From: an uncultured Lachnospiraceae bacterium
GTDB lineage: Bacteria > Bacillota > Clostridia > Lachnospirales > Lachnospiraceae
NCBI GenBank assembly: GCA_947623805.1
Contig: CANQHZ010000019.1
Span: 1 to 46,887 of the forward strand
Length of the DNA stretch: 46,887 nucleotides
Direction: 5' to 3'
Shown piece after piece: positions 31,889 through 41,146 of this stretch. Made by a program: the position numbers and the translations under genes. Below the pieces are notes generated by a model. It was given only the letters and a program-made list of their open reading frames with translations. It ran no database searches and was not told the DNA's origin. Numbering within the stretch: position 1 is the stretch's first letter; the number at the start of each line of letters is the position of its first letter.

Positions 31889-31925
31889 AAAAGACGAAGG
31901 TTCAGCAATATTCCCTTCGTCTTTT
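31889..31925. terminator. Bidirectional intrinsic terminator after the sulfatase-fold gene
   Basis: AAAAGACGAAGG (31889-31900) and CCTTCGTCTTTT (31914-31925) form a perfect 12-bp stem with a 13-nt loop, with T-runs on both sides. It lies 93 nt after the stop codon of the frame-restored sulfatase gene (32018), which agrees with that gene ending there and not at 32169. Confidence 0.85.
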
Positions 31926-32017
31926 TCTTAATTTGTCCTTATAATAATCAGCCATGGCGCATACCCAAATGTCTTAAACCCTTATTCAACATATCAATAG
32001 TCACACTCTTTAAGACT

Positions 32018-32189
32018 TCAGCGCCAAAAATCATAATATTCGTCCGTTGCCGTCCAATTATCAAAATCAAGGGCGCTGCCTTTTATTACATACTTTCTAA
32101 CTGCAACCTGCACAGCATCATAAACAACATGGAAATAATGAAATCTCTCACGCTCATTATTATTTGCTTCATCTGAAAGCAGATTTATA
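32018..32189 (-). other. Out-of-frame C-terminal tail of the sulfatase-fold gene
   Basis: After the G tract the other frame reads INLLSDEANNNERE, then VRKYVIKGSALDFDNW and ends YYDFWR. The YVIKGSALDFDNW segment is the usual end of membrane sulfatase-fold proteins of this kind. One G fewer (or two more) in the tract joins this 56-residue tail to the body, giving about 714 residues. In the sequence as given it is not translated. Confidence 0.75.
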
Positions 32190-34163
32190 CCCCCCCCCCC
32201 TATCGAAAGATATGCCCACTTCGCCTGCCAAAGTTGGCAGCAAATCGCTCTGTGACGCATACGCGTTTGAATACGCCAGCGGTTCTGATGACTTTCCCTT
32301 AGGTTTCACAAACATTATTACATTTACTTTTTCAGGCAGCACATCTTCACTTTCAAAATTATCCCCATGGTCTGCTGTAATAATAATAGTCGAATTTTCA
32401 TATAATCCAAGCTTCTTTAATTCATCTATATAATTATAGACAATCTGCATACTTCCCATATATTGTTCTATATTCAAATCCTTTGACGCTTCGACACGAT
32501 TTCCATACCGATCCAGAGAATACGGCGGATGCGCACCAAACATATGAATAAAGCGAAACGCCTTTTTATCAGAATTTTTCACAAGCCCCATACAATCTAA
32601 ATCCGCCTTTATTTTCGCATCATCCATCTTATACTGTTCTTCTTCCCATACTACATTTGATAAAACCAGATTATTGATAGTGTCTTCTGTGTACATAAAA
32701 CAGTCCTTCAAAACATACGGCATAATCTTATAGCAGCTCATTGTATGAATACTCCTAATACACCCTGCCAGCGAAATATCCTTCTCTATAATATTTCCAT
32801 GCACAATATAATTGTCAGCCTGCTGTTTTACTGTTCCTCCAATATAAGAAGCATCATCCTCATAAAAATATGCGCAAAAATCTTGTTGAGCTAAATCCTT
32901 CCAAAATGAACAGCTGTCAAATGCATAATCGCAATAATTCTCCCCCTCAGGCGTTTGAAAAAAAGCTGTATCAGTAAGCATATAAGTCACAGCGGGATAT
33001 GTCCTTGAAAACTGCGCTACCGTATCAGGATAATATGTAAAACCCGTTAACGGCTCTAAAAAGTCTGGACTATTTTCCAAAACATCTTCCATAAATTTTT
33101 CATCATATTTATCAAGCACAAAAACTATTACATTCTCATCTTGCGCTACTTCATACAATCCCTTTGTTGAAAAATACTCTGCTTCTTTTTTTGTTTCAAA
33201 ATGTCCTGCCTTTGTTATTACAATAGAAAAAAATCCCGATGCCTGCATAATAACTATCGCAATGCAGCAAAACCTGACAATTCCTTTCCAATTGCTTTTA
33301 CTAAAATGCTTTATCATACATACAGCGGCAAATATCAGACACCATACAAGCAGATTTCCTGCTTTAATCTCTAACGACCACTCTCGTTCAACTCCATCCA
33401 TCATAGAAAGCTTTCGGTTCAAAAAAAGCTCCTGAACATATGCCGCTATCGTAACCGCAAATATCACAAGAGCAGCATTTTCCTTAACTTCTTTAGGAAG
33501 ATTATTTAAAAGTGAAAATGCCGCAAAATATACTAAGACAAAAAATAATGCCAAATATACAATAATATCCTTGACTGTAAATGAAAACTCACTTGTATTT
33601 GATAAAAAGGTTTCAAGAAACGGATATATAAATATTGTAAATGAAAATGCAAAAGCCACAACAGCTATAAGACTATCCATATGCCTTCCCCCGCTGCGTC
33701 CCTTCATTTTTTTAATTAAGCGGGAGCCTACCATATCCGCCGCCAATACTATCAATCCAATTACAGCCATTGCCTCAGGAAGTATGCTGTGATAAATCGC
33801 GCTGTTTATATTTTTATATTCAACTAACTTATATACAAATATACCAATTACAGTTATTGAAATATATGCCAGTTTAGCATACTTATCTTCATCATCCCTT
33901 CGACAGAATAGCGCCAGACTGCCCACTCCCATTACTATATCGCTTACAAGAAGCCTTATATCCTGAGAATACGCATAAAACTCACCTGTTTTCAGCAATA
34001 TCAACCTGCCTATGCACATAAAACAATATATTTTAAATGTACAGACAATAAACGAAACTAATTTGTCCTTTACTTTCCTATTATGGTCTGAGATTAGCAG
34101 AGCCGCTGTTGTGAATATAAATAAAAGCAAAATCATTTCAAGCAGCGCCTTTTTATCTGACAT
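32169..34163 (-). CDS. Membrane sulfatase/alkaline-phosphatase-fold transferase, cut short by poly-G tract
   Basis: As read, 664 residues. About eight membrane helices cover residues 8-325. The outer catalytic domain has the metal Asp351 in VFVLDKYD, a probable nucleophile Thr388 in FSRTYPAV, FIHMFGAHPPY, and ADHGDNF, the pattern of LTA synthase and phosphoethanolamine transferase relatives. It likely moves a phospho-group onto a surface polymer or lipid. The frame ends RGGGYKSAFR just after an 11-G tract, while the conserved tail lies in the next frame. GGAGG precedes ATG 34163. It follows the MalY/PatB gene by 34 nt. Confidence 0.85.
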   Translation of the reverse strand: MSDKKALLEMILLLFIFTTAALLISDHNRKVKDKLVSFIVCTFKIYCFMCIGRLILLKTGEFYAYSQDIRLLVSDIVMGVGSLALFCRRDDEDKYAKLAYISITVIGIFVYKLVEYKNINSAIYHSILPEAMAVIGLIVLAADMVGSRLIKKMKGRSGGRHMDSLIAVVAFAFSFTIFIYPFLETFLSNTSEFSFTVKDIIVYLALFFVLVYFAAFSLLNNLPKEVKENAALVIFAVTIAAYVQELFLNRKLSMMDGVEREWSLEIKAGNLLVWCLIFAAVCMIKHFSKSNWKGIVRFCCIAIVIMQASGFFSIVITKAGHFETKKEAEYFSTKGLYEVAQDENVIVFVLDKYDEKFMEDVLENSPDFLEPLTGFTYYPDTVAQFSRTYPAVTYMLTDTAFFQTPEGENYCDYAFDSCSFWKDLAQQDFCAYFYEDDASYIGGTVKQQADNYIVHGNIIEKDISLAGCIRSIHTMSCYKIMPYVLKDCFMYTEDTINNLVLSNVVWEEEQYKMDDAKIKADLDCMGLVKNSDKKAFRFIHMFGAHPPYSLDRYGNRVEASKDLNIEQYMGSMQIVYNYIDELKKLGLYENSTIIITADHGDNFESEDVLPEKVNVIMFVKPKGKSSEPLAYSNAYASQSDLLPTLAGEVGISFDRGGGYKSAFR
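32190..32200 (-). repeat. Homopolymeric tract of 11 G (minus strand) inside the sulfatase-fold gene
   Basis: Eleven consecutive C on the plus strand. With 11 the frame ends after 6 further codons; with 10 or 13 the C-terminal tail is joined. Tracts of this length slip often during replication and are typical phase-variation switches. Confidence 0.85.
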
Positions 34164-34197
34164 TTCAATCCTCCATTAAATTACCCGACATTTTTTG

Positions 34198-35358
34198 TCA
34201 GCTCACAACCCTTATCCCTTTCGCAAACCTCTCCAGCCCTTCGTTAAGCACCTTCTTTGGGCATGCCGTATTGAGCCTTATAAAGCCCTTGCCATTTCCG
34301 CCAAACTGTGCGCCCGCCGAAAGATACAGTCCCGTACTCTGGCGTATCTGCTTTGTGAGCGTGTCCGTGTCGTCTGTCACGTTCTGACAGTCAAACCACA
34401 TAAGATATGTCGCATCCGATGGCACAGCCTTTACCTTCGGCAGATTATTTTCCAAGAAATCAATTACAAGCTGCTTGTTCGTATAAATATATTCCCTAAG
34501 CTCGTCAAGCCACTCCTCGCCATATGTATATGCTGCAACCGCTACATCCACCGCAAAGCTGTTTGGCTCCGCTATCTCGTCAGTATTGAGCGCGCGGTTC
34601 ACACGGTTTCTGAGCGCCGCATTCGGCACTACCACGGCTGCCGTCTGCAGACCCGCGATGTTAAATGTCTTTGTCGGCGCTATGCAGGTAACGCTGTTCT
34701 CCCTGCAATCATCAGAAACTGACGCAAACGGGATATAATCCTTGCCCGGGCTTGTGATATCGCAATGTATCTCATCGGAAACCACAATCACATTATGCTT
34801 TCTGCACAGCTCACCTATCCTCGCAAGCGTCTCCTTATCCCATATCTTGCCGACAGGATTATGCGGATTGCACAAAATCATCATTGTAGTCTGCGGCAGC
34901 GCAAGCTTGCTCTCCAAGTCATCAAAATCCACAGTATATATATTTCCGTCATATTGGAGAGGACACTGCAGCACGTTTCTTCCGTTGTTCACTATGGAAT
35001 TAAAGAAAATATTGTACACTGGCGTCTGTATAAGGACATTTTCCGCAGGCGTCGTAAGCTTACGCACCACGCTTGAAATCGCAGGCACAACGCCTGTACA
35101 GAATATCAGCCATTCTCTTTTGAACTCAAATCCGTGCCTCTTTTTCCACCAGCCAATATACGCTTCATTCCATGCGTCAGGCACAATATTATATCCAAAA
35201 ATTCCATGCCCCGCCCGCCTTAAGATAACATCCTGTATCTCCGGCGCAGTCTTAAAATCCATATCGGCAACCCACATAGGCAGCTCATCCTCAGCAATAT
35301 CCCATTTCAGCGAATTTGTATTTCGCCTGTTTATTATAGTGTCAAAATCATATTTCAT
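34198..35358 (-). CDS. MalY/PatB-type PLP aminotransferase (cystathionine beta-lyase-like)
   Basis: 386 residues from ATG 35358, which has AGGAGG six bases upstream. Fold type I PLP enzyme: MWVADMDFKTAP near the N-terminus, LCNPHNPVGKIW, VVSDEIHCDI, the Schiff-base Lys in APTKTFNIAGLQ, and FIRLNTACP near the end that holds the substrate-binding Arg. Members split C-S bonds of cystathionine or cysteine conjugates, and some (MalY) also regulate. It lies 62 nt after cardiolipin synthase and 34 nt before the sulfatase-fold gene. Which substrate is used cannot be read from sequence alone. Confidence 0.92.
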   Translation of the reverse strand: MKYDFDTIINRRNTNSLKWDIAEDELPMWVADMDFKTAPEIQDVILRRAGHGIFGYNIVPDAWNEAYIGWWKKRHGFEFKREWLIFCTGVVPAISSVVRKLTTPAENVLIQTPVYNIFFNSIVNNGRNVLQCPLQYDGNIYTVDFDDLESKLALPQTTMMILCNPHNPVGKIWDKETLARIGELCRKHNVIVVSDEIHCDITSPGKDYIPFASVSDDCRENSVTCIAPTKTFNIAGLQTAAVVVPNAALRNRVNRALNTDEIAEPNSFAVDVAVAAYTYGEEWLDELREYIYTNKQLVIDFLENNLPKVKAVPSDATYLMWFDCQNVTDDTDTLTKQIRQSTGLYLSAGAQFGGNGKGFIRLNTACPKKVLNEGLERFAKGIRVVS

Positions 35359-35420
35359 AATAATCCTCCTCACAGCCTATTGCGGCTCAAGCCCAGCACG
35401 CAAATACCGTACTTGCTTTT

Positions 35421-36992
35421 TTACATCAGCGGTGCAATCACTCTCGCCGCACCGCCCATAAACTTAGTCCATGCCTTTTCTTTCTTCACAGTTTCAAGCG
35501 TCACCTCACGGCATTTTGACAACGTTTCCTGATAATCATTTTCTATATCATTCACGCAGTCCGTCTTATACATAAACGTAGCACACTCAAAATGATGATA
35601 AAGGCTCCTGTAATCAAGGTTAATCGTACCCACCACAGCCTTGCAGTCATCGCTCACAAACACCTTTGCATGCACAAACCCGGGCTCATACTCATAAATC
35701 TTCACCCCGGATTTAAGCAGCGACGCATAGTATGTCTTTGCAAGCGCATACGCTATCGCCTTGTCAGGTATTCCCGGCATAATTATACGCACATCGACGC
35801 CCCTCTCCGCTGCGAATTTAAGCGCCGTTTCCATCTCGCCGTCAAGTATCAGGTATGGCGTCATAATATGCACATACTTATGCGCGCGATTGAGAATATC
35901 CATATACACGCGCTCACCGACCTTATCGCCGTCAAGCGGACAGTCGCCATACGGCATCACATATCCGCCCGCACCCTCCACCTTTGGCATCTCCACATTA
36001 AGGTACTTTTCAAACTCAGGATTCTGCTCGTCTATATTCCACATCTGAAGAAACATCAACGTAAAGTTCTTCACGGCGCTTCCCTTAATCATCACAGCCG
36101 TGTCTTTCCAGTGCCCGAATTTCTCCTTTTGATTAATATACTCGTCGGCAAGATTTACCCCACCGTTAAACGCCGTATGTCCGTCGATAACAAGTATCTT
36201 CCTATGGTCGCGGTAATTGTAATGCGTCGACGCAAACGGCGTGGCGGGCGAAAACATCTTGCATTTTATGCCGAGCTTCTGCAGGCGCTTTGGATAATCA
36301 TGCGAAAGCAGGACAAACTCACACATTCCGTCATACATCACACGCACGTCAACGCCCTCTGCCGCTTTCTTAGCCAATATCTCAAGAATTTCGCCCCACA
36401 TCAGCCCCTCCTCGACTATAAAATACTCCAAAAAGATAAAATGCTCCGCCTTTTCAAGCTGCACAAGCATCTCCTTAAATTTATCCTCCCCCAGTGGGAA
36501 ATAAGTGACACTCGTGTCATCTGCTATCGGAAAACAGCCCGTTCTGTTTATATACGCATTAAGCGATTTGACGTCCTCCCCGTCGCGCTCCAACCGTTCC
36601 ATAGTGCCCTTATCCTGCTCAATGCTGTCACGCGTCTCATCTATAAGTCCTCTTAGGCGCTTTGCCAGAGCGCGGTGCCCTATTTCCGTCTGAGTATAAA
36701 GGAAAAACAGCGCTCCGAACACAGGTATAATCGACATAAAAATCAGCCACGTTATTTTCGCAGTCGGATTAATGTCGCTGTTTAACAGATAAAGCACCAT
36801 TACAATTGTAAAAACTACAGTACCGCCCAAAATATGCGGCAGAAGTCCCGCAAACCAGCGAAATACGCTAAATATAAACATAAATTGCAGCAGCAGCAAA
36901 ACTATTATCAGCCCCAATCTGCTGAATATCGCTCTCGCAATCCCACGCTGCCCCTTTTTCAACAGATGCAGCCCTAATCCCTCATTTTCCAT
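35421..36992 (-). CDS. cls: Cardiolipin synthase
   Basis: 523 residues. Two or three membrane helices at about 25-50, 58-78 and 85-105, then two phospholipase D domains. The HKD motifs are HYNYRDHRKILVIDG with N-G-G-V-N after it, and FVHAKVFVSDD followed by GTINLDYRS. It condenses phosphatidylglycerol to cardiolipin in the membrane. The length fits the bacterial Cls family (about 480-520). The start is ATG 36992, with a GAGGTGG site about 12 nt upstream. It probably begins the cls-malY-sulfatase unit, since a hairpin at 37035-37058 separates it from the MCP gene. Confidence 0.93.
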   Translation of the reverse strand: MENEGLGLHLLKKGQRGIARAIFSRLGLIIVLLLLQFMFIFSVFRWFAGLLPHILGGTVVFTIVMVLYLLNSDINPTAKITWLIFMSIIPVFGALFFLYTQTEIGHRALAKRLRGLIDETRDSIEQDKGTMERLERDGEDVKSLNAYINRTGCFPIADDTSVTYFPLGEDKFKEMLVQLEKAEHFIFLEYFIVEEGLMWGEILEILAKKAAEGVDVRVMYDGMCEFVLLSHDYPKRLQKLGIKCKMFSPATPFASTHYNYRDHRKILVIDGHTAFNGGVNLADEYINQKEKFGHWKDTAVMIKGSAVKNFTLMFLQMWNIDEQNPEFEKYLNVEMPKVEGAGGYVMPYGDCPLDGDKVGERVYMDILNRAHKYVHIMTPYLILDGEMETALKFAAERGVDVRIIMPGIPDKAIAYALAKTYYASLLKSGVKIYEYEPGFVHAKVFVSDDCKAVVGTINLDYRSLYHHFECATFMYKTDCVNDIENDYQETLSKCREVTLETVKKEKAWTKFMGGAARVIAPLM

Positions 36993-37034
36993 AGCACTTC
37001 AAACCCACCTCTCAAATACACATAAATAATATAT

Positions 37035-37058
37035 GCGCCGCCGGTCCCCCAGCGGCGC
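37035..37058 (-). terminator. GC-rich hairpin between the MCP-like gene and cls
   Basis: GCGCCGC (37035-37041) and GCGGCGC (37052-37058) make a 7-bp stem. On the minus strand ATATATTATTT follows, a weak U-rich run. It is likely the terminator for the MCP-like gene. Confidence 0.6.
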
Positions 37059-37095
37059 CTTTATTCAATCACATTTTATATATTCTAGCGCTTTA

Positions 37096-37914
37096 CTATT
37101 TATTTATATCGCTCTCAAGCTCCTGCGAGAGCACTACCATCTCTTTCAGCACATCTTGTATGCCGCTTATGCTGCCACTATGCTGCCTTGCGAAATTGCT
37201 CGCATCCTTCACAGATGTAATTATGGAAACAAGATGCTCCATTATAGTATGCAGGGTATTCTTTATCTCTGTAGCAGAGCTTCCGCTGTCATTTGCAAGC
37301 TTCCCCATCTCCGTGGCAACTACTGCAAATCCACGCCCGTTCTCGCCGCTTCTTGCCGCCTCTATAGAAGCATTGAGTGCCAGAATATTTGAGCGCGACG
37401 CATTGCTGCTGATTTTATTTACTACCTCAACCGCATTGTGCACATCACTCTCCACACTGCTCGTCATAGTATCCATTTCTTTAAGCATTTCAAATAAATG
37501 TTCCATGCCGTCAACAAGCTCCTGCAGCGATGTGCTGACATTGGCAACCGACTTTTGGAATTTATCGGTTATCTCTGCCATCTGCTCGCGCACATCTACA
37601 GAATATGTACATGTTATACAGCCAACTACCTCATTACCGTCTTTAATCGGCACAAGCTCACCCTCAAACGACTCGCCCATTACCTCTTTCGCCAGACGAT
37701 TGTGCTGCGCGCGCCCCGTCCTAAGCACCTTGTCAAGCATTCCACTCGGGTCATTAAAACGCTGTCCCACACTCATTATAGGCTTTTCGCCATCAGGAAT
37801 GGAATACCCCACAATCACACCGTCACTGTCAATCACAGTGATATAGACGTCCTTCTCAAACATCTGCCTTATTGTCGGTAAAGCATCAACATAATACTCT
37901 AACTGCTGATTCAC
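37096..37914 (-). CDS. Soluble MCP-like signalling protein with PAS/Cache-like sensor
   Basis: 272 residues from GTG 37914 with AAGGAGG eight bases upstream. The N-terminal ~115 residues resemble a small sensor domain ([32 protein letters not shown]). A coiled coil follows, then the MCP hairpin tip [19 protein letters not shown] and [14 protein letters not shown]. There is no membrane helix and the signalling helices are short, without room for the usual methylation sites. It may bind CheA/CheW in the cytoplasm or serve another pathway; no che gene is in the window. It has its own promoter at 37984-38012. Confidence 0.85.
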   Translation of the reverse strand: MNQQLEYYVDALPTIRQMFEKDVYITVIDSDGVIVGYSIPDGEKPIMSVGQRFNDPSGMLDKVLRTGRAQHNRLAKEVMGESFEGELVPIKDGNEVVGCITCTYSVDVREQMAEITDKFQKSVANVSTSLQELVDGMEHLFEMLKEMDTMTSSVESDVHNAVEVVNKISSNASRSNILALNASIEAARSGENGRGFAVVATEMGKLANDSGSSATEIKNTLHTIMEHLVSIITSVKDASNFARQHSGSISGIQDVLKEMVVLSQELESDINK

Positions 37915-37983
37915 AATACATACCTCCTTATTATCTGCGCATGGCATCAATACCTGTCAGCGTATAAATCAAAATCCTATAAT

Positions 37984-38012
37984 ATAATAGCACACTTTTT
38001 TCTCACACTCAA
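37984..38012 (-). promoter_or_regulatory. Sigma-A promoter of the MCP-like gene
   Basis: Minus strand: TTGAGT (38012-38007), 17-nt spacer, TATTAT (37989-37984) with TGC extension. It lies 70 nt before the GTG start. Confidence 0.6.
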
Positions 38013-38048
38013 TAATCTTTATTGTCGAATATTAAAATACTTCATCTC

Positions 38049-39665
38049 CTATTTCGCGTTAGCAGGTTCAATATTAATCGCCTTGCCCTTAATTTTGACA
38101 TTCTTCATGGCACGAAGTACCTCCAGCGCATTCTCCTTGGGCACCTCCACAAACGTATATTTGTCATACAAATCAATCGCCCCGACAAGCTTTCCGGAGA
38201 TATTCGTCTCATTCGCAATCGCCCCCAGAATATCCTTAGGCTTAACCTTCTGCGCCTTTCCGATATTGATAAACAGACGCGCCATGCCTTCCTCCTCGGC
38301 GCCCGTATTATCAAAATCAAAGCCAGGCACAGCGCCCTCGCTCTCCTGCCCGTTCGCCTCATTAAGCTGCCCCATATACATCTTCAAAAACGCCGCTGCT
38401 ATATCCATCGCCGTATAATCCGATTCATTCACATACTTCTCCACAGTATTTATCATTGAAGTCAAGTCCTCGTCCTCAATGATATTCCCAATCCTATCCA
38501 TAATCTTCTCAGTCTTAATCTGGTTCACGTCATTGAGCGACGGCACTGGCATAGCGTAAATCTTCGTCTTGCAGTAGCGCATAAGCTCCTTAATCTTGTA
38601 AACCTCTTTACCCTTCACAAACGTAAACGCGCGCCCTGTCCTGCCCGCGCGTCCTGTCCTGCCTATACGATGCACATAATACTCGTCATCCTGCGGAATA
38701 TCATAGTTAAAAACAGCCTCGACATCGTCTACATCAATACCGCGCGCCGCCACATCAGTAGCTATCAAAATATCCGTTTTTCCATTCCTGAAACTTTTCA
38801 TCACACGATCGCGCTGCGCCTGGCTCATATCGCCATGCAGTCCCTCCGCAAAATATCCCCTGCCTTTAAGTACCTCTGACAAGTCATCAACCATCTTCTT
38901 TGTATTGCAGAACACAAGCGAAAGCTTCGGCTCATAAAAATCAAGCAGGCGCGTCAACACCTCCACCTTGTCCTTGCGCTTCACATCAAGATAATACTGC
39001 TCAATCATAGGCACGGTAAGCTCTTTCTTAACCACCTTGATAAACTTGGCATCCTCCTTCTGATAATTTTTCGTGATGTCAAGAATAGCCTTAGGCATCG
39101 TCGCCGAAAAAAGAATAGTCTGCCTATCCTGATTAGGCACATACTCCAGCACAGTCTCTATATCCTCGCGGAAACCCATATTAAGCATCTCGTCAGCCTC
39201 GTCAAGCACGATAGTGTCCACATAATCGCAGCGAATGGTCTTGCGGCGCAGATGGTCCATCACGCGTCCGGGTGTGCCTATGATAATCTGCGTGCCTTTC
39301 AATGCCCTTATCTGCTTGCTTATATCCTGTCCGCCATAAATAGGCAGCACTTTCACGCCATGCATGTATTTCGCAAGCTTTCTTATTTCTTCCGCCGCCT
39401 GCACGGCAAGCTCTCTCGTCGGACACAGCACCAATGTTTGAGGGTGCTTTATGTCTTTATTTTTATTCACCTTTTCAAGTATAGGTATGCCAAATGCAGC
39501 CGTCTTGCCCGTACCGGTCTGCGCCTGCCCGATAATGTCATACCCCTCCATTGCCACAGGTATCGCCTGCGCCTGAATCGCGGACGTCTCCTCAAAACCC
39601 ATCTCACGCACTCCGCGCAAAATCTCATTGCTCAAATTCAAATCTTCAAATCTAATCGCTTCCAT
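38049..39665 (-). CDS. DEAD-box ATP-dependent RNA helicase (CshA/DeaD-like)
   Basis: 538 residues. Helicase motifs appear in order: the Q motif FEETSAIQAQAIP, AQTGTGKT, PTRELA, TPGRVMD, DEAD in VLDEADEML, SAT, then ATDVAARGIDVD and HRIGRTGRAGR. The C-terminal ~75 residues (from RLFINIGKAQKV) form the DbpA/DeaD-type RNA-binding domain. It unwinds RNA duplexes during ribosome assembly or mRNA decay, often important in the cold. The gene follows the Cache-receiver gene by 59 nt. Confidence 0.95.
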   Translation of the reverse strand: MEAIRFEDLNLSNEILRGVREMGFEETSAIQAQAIPVAMEGYDIIGQAQTGTGKTAAFGIPILEKVNKNKDIKHPQTLVLCPTRELAVQAAEEIRKLAKYMHGVKVLPIYGGQDISKQIRALKGTQIIIGTPGRVMDHLRRKTIRCDYVDTIVLDEADEMLNMGFREDIETVLEYVPNQDRQTILFSATMPKAILDITKNYQKEDAKFIKVVKKELTVPMIEQYYLDVKRKDKVEVLTRLLDFYEPKLSLVFCNTKKMVDDLSEVLKGRGYFAEGLHGDMSQAQRDRVMKSFRNGKTDILIATDVAARGIDVDDVEAVFNYDIPQDDEYYVHRIGRTGRAGRTGRAFTFVKGKEVYKIKELMRYCKTKIYAMPVPSLNDVNQIKTEKIMDRIGNIIEDEDLTSMINTVEKYVNESDYTAMDIAAAFLKMYMGQLNEANGQESEGAVPGFDFDNTGAEEEGMARLFINIGKAQKVKPKDILGAIANETNISGKLVGAIDLYDKYTFVEVPKENALEVLRAMKNVKIKGKAINIEPANAK

Positions 39666-39724
39666 AATTTACCCTATCCCTTCTATAAATATAATAAATA
39701 TCACTTAACATAAAACAAAGGCAT

Positions 39725-41146
39725 TTAAAAAACTTTCTCACCTTTTGTAATATCTTCCAACTTTCTAAGCAGCACATTAATATCAATAGGCTTTGATAAA
39801 AAATCGTCCATGCCGCTCTCGATAGCCTTGTCTCTATCTTCCTTAAAAGTATTCGCCGTACAGGCATAAATCGCCACCTTATGCGCATCACCCCTGTTAA
39901 GTCCCCTGATTTCAGATGATGCCTCGCACCCGTCCAAAACCGGCATATGCATATCCATGATTATAGCATTTATCTCGCCCTCATCTGACTTTCTGAAAAC
40001 CTCCACAGCCTCTCTGCCGTCGCGCGCACGCATAGTCTTATATCCGAGCTCATGCAAAATCTCAATGATAATCTCAGCATTTATGTCATTGTCCTCTGCC
40101 ACCAGAATATTTATCGCCTCACCATTGCCTAAGTTCTTTATACTTGAAATGTCATCATCTATGCCCAGAATATTCTTTACATATTCAGCATCTACCATCA
40201 CAACCTGTTTTCTTATATTAATGAGCATACGCGCCACGAGAAACAAAATCACGGTAATCGCTATACACATTGCGACATTGAGCACAATAAAATGAATACC
40301 ATATCCCGCAAACGTCTCCTTAGGCACCTCTACAAGAAAATACCAGTTTGTCATAGGTATTGTATAAAGCGCGGCAACCTTATCCTCACCCTCGGCATTA
40401 GTATACTTGAAAAAATACTCTCCGTCCTCGGCAGTCTGGCGCTTTATCTCATCTATACTTTCATTCACATCTGCATTCTCCAGACGCTTAAAAAAGTTAC
40501 CGTCATACCGCGCATCAAGCATTTTTTCCACATACGCGATATAATTGCCGTCGCTGTCAAGTATGGCGCTTGTTTCCTCACGCTCAAAGCTGTCGAGCTT
40601 ATACTTGCTCATAATAGAGCCCGCAGCATTCGTACTGACAATAGCGTCACAATTCACTCCGTCAATGCTTATTCCATCTCCATTAACACCATATATAATC
40701 GTTCCCGTCTCCAAAAATTCATCATCAAAATCGTACCGTGCTGCAAAGTTTCCCTCATTGCCTTTCTTATGAACTATATCCTCCAAATTATGTTCCGAAA
40801 CATCACTGATTATTTTATTTCCACTATAAAGCTTCCCGTCACTGTCAAGAAAATACAGTTCATCAAAAGAGCTCGTTTTTTGCTCTAACTCAAGGCACTC
40901 CTGCAACTCCTCTATTGTGTCTATATCATAAAGCTCAAGCCTCTTTGCAATATTTCCAAGCTCCTCCCAGTTCAAGTCAAGATAATTCCGTATACTCTGT
41001 ATATCGTGCCTCGCAAGCTCCCCGATACTTGCATACGCTCTGTCCGAAACGGCGTTGTTCATCAGGGAAAAATATATATATACTATCAATAGCATTGCGC
41101 TCACAGAAACTATCAACGCGGGAAACAAGGGCTTCTGCATATTCAT
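39725..41146 (-). CDS. Cache sensor fused to a receiver domain, with no kinase
   Basis: 473 residues. Helix one at 7-27, an extracytoplasmic double-Cache-like domain (about 30-282) with DSDGKLYSGN and PMTNWYFLVEVPKE, and helix two at 285-308. A short linker leads straight into a receiver domain (345-473): acidic pair Glu351/Asp352 in VAEDNDIN, phosphoacceptor Asp398 in IIMDMHMP, ACTAN and a KP motif near the end. Neither a histidine-bearing dimerisation helix nor an ATPase domain is present. In hybrid kinases such a receiver follows these, so they may have been lost. The start codon directly follows the rsmI stop. Confidence 0.85.
   Translation of the reverse strand: MNMQKPLFPALIVSVSAMLLIVYIYFSLMNNAVSDRAYASIGELARHDIQSIRNYLDLNWEELGNIAKRLELYDIDTIEELQECLELEQKTSSFDELYFLDSDGKLYSGNKIISDVSEHNLEDIVHKKGNEGNFAARYDFDDEFLETGTIIYGVNGDGISIDGVNCDAIVSTNAAGSIMSKYKLDSFEREETSAILDSDGNYIAYVEKMLDARYDGNFFKRLENADVNESIDEIKRQTAEDGEYFFKYTNAEGEDKVAALYTIPMTNWYFLVEVPKETFAGYGIHFIVLNVAMCIAITVILFLVARMLINIRKQVVMVDAEYVKNILGIDDDISSIKNLGNGEAINILVAEDNDINAEIIIEILHELGYKTMRARDGREAVEVFRKSDEGEINAIIMDMHMPVLDGCEASSEIRGLNRGDAHKVAIYACTANTFKEDRDKAIESGMDDFLSKPIDINVLLRKLEDITKGEKVF

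Noticed and set aside
34742-35461. Plus-strand open frame of 239 codons opposite the MalY/PatB gene
   Set aside because: Shadow of a strongly supported enzyme gene; no recognisable motif.
35592-36656. Plus-strand open frame of 354 codons opposite cardiolipin synthase
   Set aside because: It is an antisense shadow of a well-supported cls gene, rich in His/Arg/Leu, with no domain motif and no ribosome site.
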